Notes under the pieces: generated by a model | Told to the model about the DNA's origin: nothing | Seen by the model: only the letters and a program-made list of their open reading frames with translations | The model's database searches: none | From: Zeugodacus cucurbitae | Taxonomy: Eukaryota > Arthropoda > Insecta > Diptera > Tephritidae | Direction: 5' to 3' | NCBI RefSeq assembly: GCF_028554725.1 | Contig: NC_071670.1 | Coordinates: forward strand, 65,447,001 to 65,511,000 | DNA: 64,000 bases | Position numbers and translations under genes: made by a program | Shown here: positions 1-13,700 of the stretch, one piece after another | Layout of the letters: every line of letters begins with the position of its first letter | How positions within the stretch are numbered: position 1 is the first letter of the stretch

Positions 1-3000
1 AAGATATAATTTTTAACAGTCAGACTCTCATCGTATTCGGTTTGTGTGCGACAATATTCCATATTCGTGAGATAGACGGCCAACGAAGTGTAGACATAAT
101 CGAGCATGGAGATTACGATTAGATCGATGATGCCGGCAGTCATGGGAAGCACCATTATTTTGTAGGTCATCGAATTGTCGCTGCCCAAAATGCTGTGCGA
201 CGCTTTCTGCGCCATGCGATAGACGATCATGGAGAAGATGGCGATGAGTGAGACGCAGATCTGCGGCGAGCAATGCAAGAAACAAAAATTGTAGTTCATA
301 AAAATAAAATAAATATAATTATTACTCACAAACAGCACCATAATGCTGTAGCTGGTGAAGCTGGGCAGGAATTTGATGCGCCAAAACGGCACATCCGGTT
401 CGAGTATATTATGACTCTTCTTCCAACGCTCGGTGATATCTTTGTGCTTCTGCAGTTTGGACAAATATTGCGGACGCGGATGCTCAACGTGTTGTGAGAA
501 GGTTGTCAAGCCCCAACGATGCACTAAAGTGGCCGAGTAACGTTTCCAGAGCTCCAAGTAGAACACAGCTGTAAGTCAAAAGAGTTGATAATAATTTTTT
601 GTGGTTGTTCTTTTTTCAATAAATTGTTGTTGTTTTTGGTAAAAAGAATGTTTGTTTACCCCAAAGCGCCATTATCGATGCAAACACTACAGTTATATTG
701 TTATCTATCAGATAATTCATTTTCGATGAGTTGCAAGTCTTCTCCAACAGCCAGAAGTCACAATTCCGATCACATTGTGGACACATAAGCGTTGTTTGGT
801 TGTCGTTGCAAATTTGACGGCTGTAAAGAGAAAAAAAAACGTTGATGAGAATAAATTAAAAATATTTTTGTGACGTCATGAGTGCAAAGTGAGGTTAGAA
901 AGAAAAAATCAATGAAGAGAAGTAATCAAAAACAGTTTCGTGACGTGATGAGAAGAAATGTGAGGTTAAGGCGCATACACAAATTATTCTCTGAGTAAAG
1001 TTTATAGCCAAAAAGTTTTTTTTCTTTTTCTTTTTATAAATTTTGATTATAGGTTCAATTTAAGATTGGTTCCGCCGAATTTAGTCCCACCTTATTTACT
1101 TTTTAGTAGTATAATATTATAACTGTTCATGTCATACCTTATGGGATCACTATTCCACGTTACGAATCCATAAACGAAACACAATATACCCAATACACTG
1201 ACGGGTATTAGCATGTGTGTGTAGAAACCCAACCAGGCAAAATATAAGGCAACTTTCGCACCAAAGTATTCCTTTATGCTGTCTAGTGGTTGCAAGCTGA
1301 AGGAGGAAAATACAAATTTGTACAATTAAATAATTATTAATGAAGAGAGAGAAGAGAAAAAACTTACTGTATCCACTTTCTGAGCGTGGCCCATTCTTGT
1401 AGCAGGAAGTCACGGTCCGTATCCTGAAATGAAAAAATATAAATAAAAAATATTAAAGATCGAGTGGAGTGTTTTATTAATCGACAAATCAAATTGACTT
1501 ACATCATGCAGCGGGTATGCGCTATGGTAGACACGATCCTCCAACAATTTCTCAATACCCAAATTATCAGGTGTTTCTTCGCCTTCGACGAAATTCTGAC
1601 GTTCCAATATGAAATTGATGATCGAATTGCGCACGCCAGCATCGAAGAAATTCGGTTGCTCCCAGTCGAATCTGTGGTGAAATGTGGTGAGTATGCATAA
1701 ATAAAGAAACAACAGTTAAAATGTAACAAAGAAACACTTACAAATGCTCATAATTGCGGGAGAACTCAAAGTGTATGCGATATGGACGCTCCGGACTAAC
1801 TTTTAACCAACTAAAGAAGCGACTGCAAGCGGTGGTAAGACAATCTTTGATGCGAAAATCATCCTCCTCTATAAGCTCCTGACCGGGTATCTGTGTGGGT
1901 TAGAGAAATATTAAATATAAGTATTTATATAAATATAAATTGAAGGCTCACCTTCTTCATTGGCAATTTGATCTTCAAAATCTCCGCATAACGGCAGAGC
2001 ACTTCGAGTGGTGCATGGATTTTAATGAAATGTATGCGCTGCGTATTGTCATGCTCCAAATGCAGTCCTTCTTTGATTAAATTCGTTTCGAATATTTCAC
2101 GTTTTCGTCTATTTTCGGGTATATAATCATCATCGCCGATGTAGGCCAGCACGAAGTCCACACTGCGTTTGCCATCTTGGAAGCGTCGACGTGTCTTTTG
2201 TGTGAGGGAAGAATTCGATTAATGTTATGCTAAAATGTGTTCGAAACTATTACTAAGTGGCTATGAACTTAAGCTACTACACTTGTGTTTATTAATTACT
2301 GTATTAATACTGTTACAGTTAGCACAAAGCAAGCAATTCTGGCAAATATAAATATTTACAAATTTCTCCTACTAATTTGTGTTACATTTAATAACATTGT
2401 TGTTGCTGTTAATGAAATTAATACATTTTCGAAGCTACGTTTTGGCAAAAGCTTAATTGACACATCGGTGAATTTGAATTTTAAGCGTTTATAAATTGAA
2501 AACTGGAAATTGTTTTTAATTTTTTTAAATTTTTGCTTTTTTTAATTTTGCGATGTGTCTTTTTATTAAAAAAAATATTATTGGTATGCAAAGAAGAGAA
2601 TATAAAAAAAAATGATTTCGGCTCATTTACAAGTAAATTGAATGTTTTGTATGAAAAAAAATACACATGTTTCAAGTTTAATAAAACACATGTTTTAGAA
2701 ATTCTAGAAATTTTAAGTGTAATATGTGACTTGCTGACGATTTTTTTTTTGTTATTTATTGGTATATTAGGTTGGTTCTTAAAATTGCCGAATTTTATTT
2801 ATATAATAAATTATTTTTAATTTTTTTAATTCTATAAATAATTTTAATTTTATTGATCAACCGAAAACAAAACGAAAAACAAAAGAATTTAACAAAAAAA
2901 TAAACAACAAAAAAAAAATGTAATTAAAATTAAGAATTCCATAGAAAAGTAAGAATTAAATTAATAAATTTTCAACCAGCATCCGAAAGCGGTACTTCTT

Positions 3001-6000
3001 TAAGAGTAGATTTCGGATACACTTTGTTTAAACATTTAATTTTTTAATGGTATCAACATTATAATATCAGTTTAGAGTTACAAAATAGTTTAGTTAGAAA
3101 ATCTATTTTAAAAATATTTGGGACTCTAACACACATATAAATACATCTAAAAATATATACTTAATACTCTTTTATGGTTTTGCGAATTTACTTTGAATCA
3201 AAAATGTATCTAACATCTAAAATTCTAGTAAGGGTTTACGCCAACCTGAACGCATGAAAATGGGTTTTTAAGAATTGACAAAACTATTTAGGTAGGACTT
3301 CCTTACTTTTATTGCTAATTTAATACATATATTAAGCTTTATAAATATTAAAAAAAATTAAATTAAAAATGCCAGATATAAGCATTTGCGTGGATCAATT
3401 TATCCGGAGCTCTCCTTGATGGTGTACGTGATTGCCATTTCAATTTTTTGTTTTGTTTTGTTTTGTTTGGAGTTATCGTGTACACCGTCTCAAAAATATG
3501 GTTTTGAGAAAAACTCAAAAGAAGAAAAAGAATGTATTATCGGCGAGCTGTCTTCTAATGATCATAACTTACGTAATTATTGAGACATTGTTTTCGGAGA
3601 CATCTCAAAATACTTGTTAGAATTTAGACTTTGAAATTTCAGGGTAGCGTAACCCCTTAACTAGATTTCCAAACGAAAAGTTGAAAATAAGAAAATTAAA
3701 TTTTTCACAAACATTTTTTTACAAAAAATAATTAATTATATGTGATAAGACTGCACACAACTGTTTTTTTATCAAAGATTTTTACGAAAAACATTAATTA
3801 TATATAAAAAAAATGATATTTATGTTGTCTACAATTAGGCGTCTTTTACAAAAAAAAAAAACATTAAAAAAATTATATTTTTACATAGAAATTAAATTAA
3901 TTGAAATCTACGTTCAAACATTCATTGTTTTTAAGCAAAAAAAAGCGTATCTGACACTAATGAATAAAATAAAAAATCAAACGTTGCCTACATTTAGGCG
4001 CATTTTACAAAACCCTTAAAAACCATAAAAAGTATTCACTAATAAACGATTTTAATTAAATCTATGAATTTTTCTTAAAAAAAAGCATTTCTGACAATTA
4101 ATAAAAATTTGAAAATAAAATATTGCCTACATTTAGGCGCTTTTTCTTATAAAGGAATTTAATTAATTTTATGTATTTTTCTTTTATGATTATTTTAACA
4201 CTGTAAACTATTCTTGTAGCTATGAACGAATTTTCCATTTAGTGATGTATCAAATAAGCTCTGTGCTATTATACTGGGAAGCAGTTAAATTACCATTATT
4301 TATTAATGATTAATATTTCAGTTAATTAATTAATTACTGCTACAATATGGCTGCCGTACGTTTTAGTAAATATATATAAATGATATGCTTAAGTATATAT
4401 GCTATACACGCTTAAATTGTTTGAATAACAGCAATGAACTTCTTTCAACTTTTAACATTTTCTACTTATTCAGCTTGATCAACTATTTACAATTAAAGCT
4501 AAAAAGCTTAAAATGGCTTAAAACATTTTCAACATATATGTACATATAACTGTAATTTAATCATGCACAGCAGTATAGTTTTCGAAATAAAAAAATATCC
4601 GCTTTTCAGTAGAAGCACAACGTGCAAACTTTTTAAGCACATTTAGTATAAATTACTAAAACTAAATACTAAAATTAATTATGTAAGTGTATTGTATATT
4701 GTTTCTGTGTACATATGTATATCTGTATGTATATCTGTATGTATAGTGTGTGTGTGCTAATAATACGAAACTTATATTAAATATAAAAGAAAAGGAAAAA
4801 ATTGCCATTACCCGTTCCCGCAAGCGTTCAAGCATTTTGTAACAAAATTCAAAACACGAGTGTGGAAAAAAATTATTATTCAATAAATTATTCATGTTCA
4901 TTCAGTTGTTCAATAAATCAACATGTATGTATATAGTTTAATTGTTGGGAAAGTGGTGAAATTATTAAAATATTAAAAATATGTAAATGAATAAAGAAAA
5001 GCATTTGTTAAAAGAAAGAAATTTGAGGAAATTAAATATGTTTGTATGTATATATATATATAGGTATGGTTGCTTCAGAAAGTATATATAGCCATAAAAA
5101 ATACTGTATAAATTAAAATTATGTCTTAAACACCTAAATGTTTTAATACAATTTTTTTTTATAGAAAATGAAACATAGTATTTATATCCAAACAATTATA
5201 AAAAATGTACGTTATAACAAATACAATTTTTTTTATTCTGTATTGAAATATTGAAAAACTGCATAAATAATGAAAATATTCAATACCTAATTCAGTACAA
5301 TTTGAAAAAAAAAATATCAATAAAAAAAATTATTTTAAAAAAATATTTAAGAAAAAAAATAATTTAAACAAATATTTAAAAAAAAAAATTATTTAAAAAA
5401 AATAAAAAAAAAATATTTAAAAATATAAATATCCAATTTGTATAATAAAACAAAAATTAATAAAAAAAATTATTTTAAAAATTTATTTAAGAAAATGAAT
5501 TATGTAATTAAAAAAATTAAAAAAAAAGTTTAAAAAAAATAAAATAAAAATAGAAAATATTACAAAAATCAATATCGGTTTTTGTATGATTTAACAAACA
5601 TAAAATAAATATTAAACAAAAAATTTAAATAATTTTTTTTAAATACTGTATAAATTAAAAATATGTCTTAAACACCTAAATTTTTTTATAAAAATTTTTT
5701 TATAAAAAATTAGAAATAAACATATTTATAAAACATATTTATATTTTTTTAAATTCTATATTGAGATATTGAAAAACTGTATAAATAATTAAAATATTCA
5801 ATACCCAATTCAGTATAATTTGAAAAAAATCAATGAAAAAGAATTAATTTAAAAAAATATTTAAGAAAATATTTGAAAATATCAATATCAAATTTGTATA
5901 ATTTAACAAAAATTAATAAAAAACAATTATTTTAAAAAAATTTTTAAGAAAAAAAAATAATTAAAAAAATAATTAAAAAAATTATTAAAAAAAAAATTAG

Positions 6001-7767
6001 GTATTTAAAAAAAAAGATTTTTAAAAAATATTTAAGAATATATATAAAAATATCAATATCCAATTTGTATAATTTAACAAAAATTAATAAAAAAATTACT
6101 TTAAAAAAATATTAAAAATAAAAAAAATGTTAAAAAAATATTGAAGAATATATATAAAAATATCAATATCCAATTTGTATAATTTAACAAAAATTAATAA
6201 AAAAACAATTATTTAAAAAAAAATATTTAAGAAAAAAAATATGTAAGAAAAAAAATATTAAAAAAAAGAATTAGGTATTTAAAAAATATTATTAAAAAAA
6301 ATATTTAAGAAAATATCAATATCCAATTTGTATAATTTAACAAAAATTAATAAAAAAAAATTGCTTTAAAAATTATTTAAGAAAATAAATTATGTATTTA
6401 AAAAAATTAATAAAAAATTAAAAAAAAAAACATTACAAAAATCAATATCGCTTTTTGTATAATTTAACCAACATATAAAAAAATATTAAACAAAAAATTT
6501 AAATAATATTTTTTTATAAAAAAAAATATTTAAAAAACAAATTTACAAAAATTAGGCAAATAAAATTGTTTAAAAAAAATTCCAAAATAAATTCAAAACT
6601 TGTTCATACGGATACTTAAAGTAAAAGAAAAGAAAGCAAATTAATAAATATGTATGTGTGTGTGTATTTTGAGTGCAGAAGTGTTGTGTGCTGAACAAAA
6701 TTGCAGTGTATTTAACTAATTATTCACTTGCATATATCCGAAATACCAATTCTCCAGCAAATTTGTGCAATCAAATTTCACAACCAAATAAAATTGTTTT
6801 CAAAATTTTGCCACATTCCAAAGTGTGTTTGTGTGTGTGTTGGATATTTTAGAGTTTTCGTATGTGTGAGTGCAGAAAGTTGTGCAAAATTGTTAAAAGT
6901 AATAACAAAAACAAAAACATAGAAATTAATGCAAATAATTGGAACAAAAATCAAACTTCGAAAAACACGAGTAAAAAATAACGGTAATATATGGTCAAAA
7001 ACGCAAAAATATACATTATATACACATGTATGTAAGTATGTACAATTTGAATATGTTTATACATGTATTGGTGGTAAGCGTTCAAAACCAAAACGAAAGC
7101 AAAAAATTCACAACTCTGATGTTTACCCTAAATTTCCACTGGGAGTACGTAATTGGCAATTTCTTATCTTTACTAGTATTTGTACTACTTTGTAAGAGAC
7201 GCTTAGAGACCTCATCGGCATTCAGATGCGGTGTGCTGTTGCTTTTACTGCCACCGCCGCCGCCGCCCGCGCTGTTGCTGTGGCTGTGGCTGAGACTGTT
7301 GCCGTACGCATGCGTGCGGCCGTTGTGCATTGCCATGACTTGCGCAGCAATCGCTGCATCCGTTTGATCCGCAACGCCAGCATTGGCATTGTTGCCATTC
7401 GCATTGTTCGCACTGTTGTTGTAGTGTTCCAAAGCGGATGAGTGACGGTAATTCAGATTGTATGGCAAACGGCTGTTCGGATTGTTCATAGCGGCCGCCG
7501 CCGCGGCTGCCGCTGTCGCTGCTGAGGAATTGCTCCTGCTGCTGCCATTTTCCGAGCGCAAACTGCGCCGTTTCGACGGCGTATCTTCGCCGGCTAGATC
7601 CACCGCCGAGTGATAGATGGTGTTGCGTGATTGGGAGAGTGATTTGCGGTGTGCAGCAGCCACAGCGGCTGCGGCCTCAGAGTCCGCCAGCGAGATTGTG
7701 TCAAAGTAGAGGCTCTCCAGGTCGTCCATCTCCGATTCGGGATATTCAACAAAGTCGTTTGTGCGCA
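1..7767 (-). CDS. anoctamin/TMEM16 family membrane protein, N-terminal and middle exons (partial gene)
   Basis: Nine minus-strand exons join with consistent phase and GT-AG borders: 7127-7767, 1952-2194, 1742-1890, 1503-1671, 1368-1423, 1138-1296, 660-820, 330-568 and 1-260 (cut by the window edge). The product is disordered at the N-terminus. It then carries the anoctamin dimerisation domain (DFVLAYIGDDDY, then FIKIHAPLEVLCRYAEILK), the hallmark start of the membrane part (QPLDSIKEYFGAKVALYFAW, LIPVSVLGIL), the cysteine-rich loop (LMCPQCDRNCDFW) and the ALWA-VFYLELWKRY junction. The last visible exon holds a further membrane segment and YCRTQTEYDES. Anoctamins are calcium-activated anion channels or lipid scramblases of the plasma or internal membranes. 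The intact N-terminal dimerisation domain suggests the ANO1-6-like group, possibly the orthologue of Drosophila subdued, but I cannot separate the paralogues. The catalytic pore and calcium-site exons lie outside the window. Confidence 0.95.
3700..4180. repeat. tandem repeat of about 140-160 bp carrying TTGCCTACATTTAGGCGC
   Basis: The box recurs at 3824-3842 (as TTGTCTACAATTAGGCGTC), 3984-4001 and 4123-4140. Similar flanking sequence also repeats (AAAAAAAAGC, then TCTGACA, then AATAAAA at about 3938 and 4078), so these are diverged tandem units. The same box occurs again at 54.8-55.2 kb. Confidence 0.7.
5099..6510. repeat. extremely AT-rich, two-level repeat array
   Basis: Short units containing CAATTTGTATAATTTAACAA recur near 5433, 5573, 5889, 6061, 6171, 6323 and 6451. 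A larger block is also duplicated. ATACTGTATAAATTAAAA followed by TATGTCTTAAACACCTAAAT is found at 5101 and again at 5643. ATTGAAAAACTG followed by ATTCAATACC and TTCAGTA recurs about 520 bp apart (5235 and 5754). The block is almost free of G and C. Confidence 0.75.
7127..7767 (-). CDS. anoctamin N-terminal low-complexity exon
   Basis: This is the most 5' exon I can support. It starts after a strong pyrimidine tract and CAG at 7768-7770 and ends AGG before GTAAAC at 7121-7126, giving phase 0 into the next exon at 2194. A donor at 7143-7148 would also be GT but breaks the frame. It encodes an acidic start (EYPESEMDDLESLYFDTISL), then serine/arginine-rich, poly-alanine, asparagine-rich, His-Ser and six-glycine runs, all typical of a disordered cytosolic tail. 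The exon begins inside a codon (second base), so another coding exon must lie upstream beyond 7770, or translation starts at the internal methionine of the SEMDD stretch. That upstream exon was not found. Confidence 0.85.
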
Positions 7768-10700
7768 CTGCATTGTTGAGGGGTTGCGGTGGTTTGAGGG
7801 GAGAAGAGAGAAAAAGATATATATTTAGTAGGCGAATGACGTGCGTAATGGAGTTTAAAAAATATATATGTAAGTAAAGCTATATTGAGTTTAGTTTGTT
7901 ATTTATCAAATTGTGAATAAACAATTTGTTATGTAAATATGTATTAATAACTAAACATATATCTAGTAGTTAACAACAACAAACATTCAGTAAATGAAAT
8001 GTCATGCTCATTACATTATCCAACACCAAATGTCATGCTTCAATGAATTGATGCGCTTAAATGATGTTACAAGGCTATATTCTTGTGACACGATGACTGT
8101 AATTTTAGGTTCCCGAGCTAACGATATTGCCTCGGTATTGATACAAGCCATTATTTCACGAAGTTGCGTCTCTTGACTTATAGAAGTCTTTGAAGATCAC
8201 AATTGTATTTATATTTTATATTCAAAATATAGTTTTCAGTCTTATATTAAAAAAATATAAATTTTTCTGATAATGATATGCAGACTGAGAATTATACGGA
8301 TCCATAAAGCAAGCATATATAGAATTGAGTATCCTCAAATCGGCCTTATAGTTCCGAGCTTTGTTAAAAGTTATTTCGACAAATTTCAGGTCTTATCAAC
8401 ATATCTATAGATCTTATAGATAGGTAAATGTTCTGAGTGAGACGACACTTTTTATCGAAGATCTGCAAGGAACAAAATTCTTCGAAATTTATTTTATGCA
8501 TGCGAGCCCTAGCTTTATAGCTACTCACAGAACAACCAGTAACCAAAATGTGAGGAGCTCATTTATCTGCATTTTTCATTTTCTCATTTTATAAGTTCCT
8601 ATATCAACACCAATTGAAAGTTGTTGAAATCCAACTTCGCTTACAGCTTGAAAAATACCGTTATCAGATTTAAACCTGCTACTTTCTTATGCCTTACAGA
8701 CAGGCGACTGCTATAAATGGTGTCAAGATCAACAATTTTATATTTCAAGATAAGAAATTATAAATCTAAAGATTGCTACTGCTAATTGTCTCTTTCAGCT
8801 CGAGAGCCGGTTTAAATATGAGTAAGCGTAGACAATTAATAGAAGTGACGTAGCTATTGTGTTGAACAATAAAGCGGGTCTTAACAAGAATGCAAATAGG
8901 TATTAAATGCATACAGTGTGATCATAAAAATAGAAGTAATTGAGTTTCGGAAGAAAAAACTAATTATGATGAATCTTAATGATGGAACAGTATTGAAAAC
9001 TTATTTAAAGAATTAAATGCTGCTAAAAACATGAAAAAAAATCGAATATTCTTTTTTTTGTTGAGTAGAAAAAAATATTCTTTTGAGAAAAAATAGTGAT
9101 TTAAAGAAGATGAAGCAGTTAATGCGAACTCTAGAATTATCATATATAAATATATATTTGCGAATGCACAAATAGTTCTTTCGTTGCAGAATCTCCAATA
9201 GCTAGTAACTTTTGTCAGCTCGTTTCACGAACAGCTGATTGAATTGTACAAGAAGCCAAGAACAATAGATAACTAACATAAACGACTTTAATTTTCGTTA
9301 GGCAAATTCGTTTTGTTAGGCAAAGAGGAAATGCAAATTCGATCAAATTGAATTCTATTTCTTGTTCGAATCACGAATTACCACACTCTTAACGGGGTTT
9401 TCTTTATTAATACACCCACATTTAGCTAGAAAATACTTATTCAGCACATACGCTACTAATTTTATGCACGCAGCTGTAGGCAGTAAAAATTTAACTTTTA
9501 ACACTTTGTGTTTGAATATATATTTTTGCACACCTCTGCGCAACTGTCAATCAACAACACTCCCCACTCTTTTCTATATATATGTGGACTATATAATCAC
9601 TACTTAATCAGAAAAAATACAATAAATTTTCATTTTCTGTAGTCCAATCCAATTAAACGAGACTGATAAACAAATGAAGAAGTAAATAAATCAATTAATT
9701 GGTGCTGTGTCAGAGGTCACTGCATTGAAGGAAACACCACAGTTATTATTATTTACTTCAGCACACTTGAATATATTTTTATAGGAAGGGGAGACCTTAT
9801 TTGACTCAAATTAAAAATTTTATAATGTTATATATATTTTATTGATGTTGTATCTATCTACATAATATATATATATATGTACACATACAAATATTATGAA
9901 TCAACCGCCCGTTTCATTCACTACTCCAGCAAATCTACATGACATTGGTCTTGTTGACGTATTTGGAAGCATAGGAATTTTTGTATTTTTTTTTGTTTTC
10001 ATGTTAAATAAAATATTACACGCGCCCATTGTTATTGTTATTGGACAGCTGCGCGCATAAACAACAACCACTTTGTGTTATAGTTTTCATTTGTAATGTT
10101 TTTTTCAACAGCTCTATGCAATCATAATAGTCTAAAAATAACGTGCTCGGCTATTTTGGGAACGGCAATAAACTTGAGACAATACACAGAGACAATTAGG
10201 AGCTCGCGCCCAATGTCGAATAGGCAATCTCAAATTGGGGGCGCAATGCAGGAAGTATGCCAAAAGTGTGAAAATAAGACCCAGTGATGAAATATTTGAA
10301 GTGGTTCGTAAAAAAAATAGATTTTTGTTGATAAAATGATGATAAGAAAGGTGCCTGCGATTTTTGTAAGCTTGAGATGAGATTTAAAAATCTCTTAAAT
10401 ACGATTTTTCGATGTTCTGGAATTGTGGTTCTGGCAAAAACTACAAATAATATTATACTTCAAAAATCATATTTTCAAAAATTCTAACAGTTAAAAAAAC
10501 GCAATATTTTCGAAAATTATTAAATTAAATTAAAAAATTTAAATGTAGATTCAGAAAATTTTGAACATATAATTGGAAGTATGTACTAGAAATCTCACTA
10601 TTAATTATCAATACTTATTCAAAATGTTTCAAGTAGATTTCTCTAGAAAACTTTTTTTTTTTTTGTTTAAAACTTTTTGAAAAACAAATCTAAAACGCAT

Positions 10701-13700
10701 TTCTAAAGCAACAAATTCCAACTGGGACGTATATATGTACATACATTATTTTTGTAAATATGTATGAACACTTGCCTATAAATGTGTGGGTATAAACAAA
10801 AGCAACAGAGCGTGCTGCAGTTGAATCTACAATATATACATACAGGCCATATAGATACACAAGTATGCATATAAATTGTGTTTTCAATGGTTATATCCAG
10901 AATTGCCAGAACCGGTGACAACTTTTCATATTTGGTTGTGAGGTGACAAGATAAAAAAAAATTGATAAAAAAACACAAATAAATAACAAAAACAACGTTG
11001 CATTAAAAAATATTTATATGTCTGTGTATTAAATGACGAATCACTAAACTATTGAATTACAGTAGTGAGTAAAAGTGTGTAATTGTTATATATTTTAAAT
11101 ATTAAATATTATTTTTTTTATTATTATTATATATTTTTTTTTAAATAATCAGAAAAAAGTAACGGGGCCTAACAAGTACTAAACTGCGACATGTTACATT
11201 ATAAACGAAATTAACTAAACTATCATATTAATCATGAACAAAGTCTTTCCATTTTTAAAGTCATGACGTCACCAATGTATTTTCTGTCAAACGAACTGCA
11301 AAACCTTAACGAAATGAATCTGTCATATTTGCTACCACTACCATTCTTGGTATTACGTTTTCCGAATCACTACATTTATAATTTGCGAATAAAATATGAG
11401 AATGAATTTCTAAAAAGCTATTGGTAGGAAAGAAATAAAAGTCAGCGACTTTCTTTTCTTTTTTGAGTCAGTGTCAATACTGTCATGCCCTTATAACTTA
11501 TTCTATGAACACAAACTGAGTTTTTATTTAACTTTTTTCTTTGTAAAAGATATCCATAACATTCGATCTTTTAGATAAAAATTCAGCACTTTCTTTTGTA
11601 AGTGGAAACCTTCGAAACAATTAAACACATTGTTGTTGTAAGTGAAAACTTTTTCAGAGATGATAATATTGACATTTAATCACGCTATCATCACTTCGAA
11701 ACCTACTTTATCTACTACAATTCCCACAACGTGCTTAATTTTATTTTTAAAAGATAAGTTAAAACTGAGTTACAACAAAATGGAAATATATAAGAGAAAT
11801 GTAAAAAGGTATGTGCTCAAAACGTGATCACCAAGCTGAATTTTAAGTAAGAAGGGCAAATATACAGACAAAAATACAACAAAACAAAGCTGTATCTATA
11901 AGTTGTATATAAATACATACATATGTATGCATGAATAAAGAACACATGCTTTATGTAAGAAATGTGCTAGAAAGCAACTAAAAACATATAAGAAAGCAGA
12001 AAAAAAAGCATTTTTTTATACAGAAGTGCTTATATATTTAAATTTCTTATATAGAATGTATGTATGAATCGTCGTGCTTTTTTAAAATTTGCATATGAAT
12101 GCTTAATTTATATCTTTATAAGTATGTATGTAAGCTTTTGCGAAAAGAATATTTTTAGACAAATAACAAATTGCAGAAAAGAACAAATAAATACAGCAAC
12201 AACACAACACTTATATATAAAATATTTATGTATGTATGTAAATAAATTGCTAAATAAAAGCAGTGAAAATGAATAAATTTTCATTTGTGCGTAAAGTTGT
12301 TTTTGTTTTACATATGTACATATGTATGTATATAAGCATGCTTATTGTATGTGTGTATGTGTAAGCGCCTATTGTGTATTTCCATTGATTTGCATTAATT
12401 ACCCGCCGAATACATGTTTGTTGTTTTATTGTTGAGGTCGAGTTGCTTTCCAGGCCAGTTTATACGCACTACGTCAACACTTAATTCGGCACAAACACCG
12501 TGCTGTTGTTGTTAAACCAAAAAGCCAAAGAAGAACAGATAGAAAGAAGCATGGAAACAATGCGTCCAGTTTTTTGAACTTTTGTGTTTTTTTTTTTGTA
12601 TTTTAATATGCAATTGTGTTGTTGTAATTTGGTTTTTTATTTCTTTTCTTTTTTATGATGCACTTTTTCAACACTTTTTTTTTAATTTTTTTATGTAAAA
12701 TTTGTATTTATATACTCGTTTACATTATATACATGGTCACACTCGCGCCACCAAACCAATTGTCGGTCACAAAAGCACCATTACAGCTCTGAACACTTTG
12801 TCTCTTTCAAGAGCAACACATTGTGCATCATTGTGGGTATCATCACCACCCTTACAACCAACGCCAACAGCTGGATTTAATTCACTGAAAACACAATCAA
12901 CGGAAGTCGCATTAAGCACACAATGGGTTGTATAAATTTGTATGTATATCTTTATGGATTAGAATTATTCACCAAAAACAGCAAAAACAACAATAAATTG
13001 ACACTCTGAGCTAATTGTAGCGAACACCAGTTATTGCTGAAGAGTAGTAGCATTGACTTGTGCGGCACTGCAGCATCAAGTGGTTCTGTCTCAAATGCCG
13101 AATATTAATTTATCACTACTACGAATATTGAACACTTTTTTACGCCACACACCAGCGTCTGCACATTAATAAATATTTGTTCTTTCAAATTTTGAGAATG
13201 GCATCATTAACTAAATTGAACATTATTTTCCTTTTGTTTTTGTTGTTCCACTTTATACTACACACATACACTATACACATAACAGCCAGATGTATATTCC
13301 AAATGTATGGTTTTCAAAAAGCCCGCACGTGAGACCGGCAAACGGCGAAAGCACAAACAATCCGCTAGCAACAATTCACTAAACTTTGCCATACGCGCAC
13401 GCAAGCCGTTGCTGGTTTACTAAATGTACATTTTATTTTCAAAGCGTTCCAATGCTCCAACTCGTTGGCAGCGTGTCATATAGTCAGCAGCGTGAAGCCA
13501 ACGTCGCTCCCCAGTCAAGTTGGTTGGTTGTGGTCAAGTGTATGGCTTTGGACGCAGTCGCAGCTGTTGCTGTTACTGTTAAGTCGGCATTTGGCGTGTG
13601 CGCTGCCGCTTGTTACAATTGTTTGTTGTACTCGTACACTGGTTGCCGCTTTCAGCTTTGCTTTCATTCACCGCTCCACTCACTCACTGTTGATCTTTTC

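Larger units (their letters stand above)
2195..7126 (-). other. large AT-rich intron of the anoctamin gene
   Basis: This roughly 4.9-kb intron joins the N-terminal exon to the dimerisation-domain exon. It has no supportable coding sequence; the open frames in it are short and AT-driven. It contains two repeat blocks, at about 3.7-4.2 kb and 5.1-6.5 kb, listed separately. Confidence 0.8.

Noticed and set aside
28..285. 85-residue minus-strand frame (MFLALLAADLRL..)
   Set aside because: It overlaps the anoctamin exon in another frame; the exon frame matches conserved anoctamin residues.
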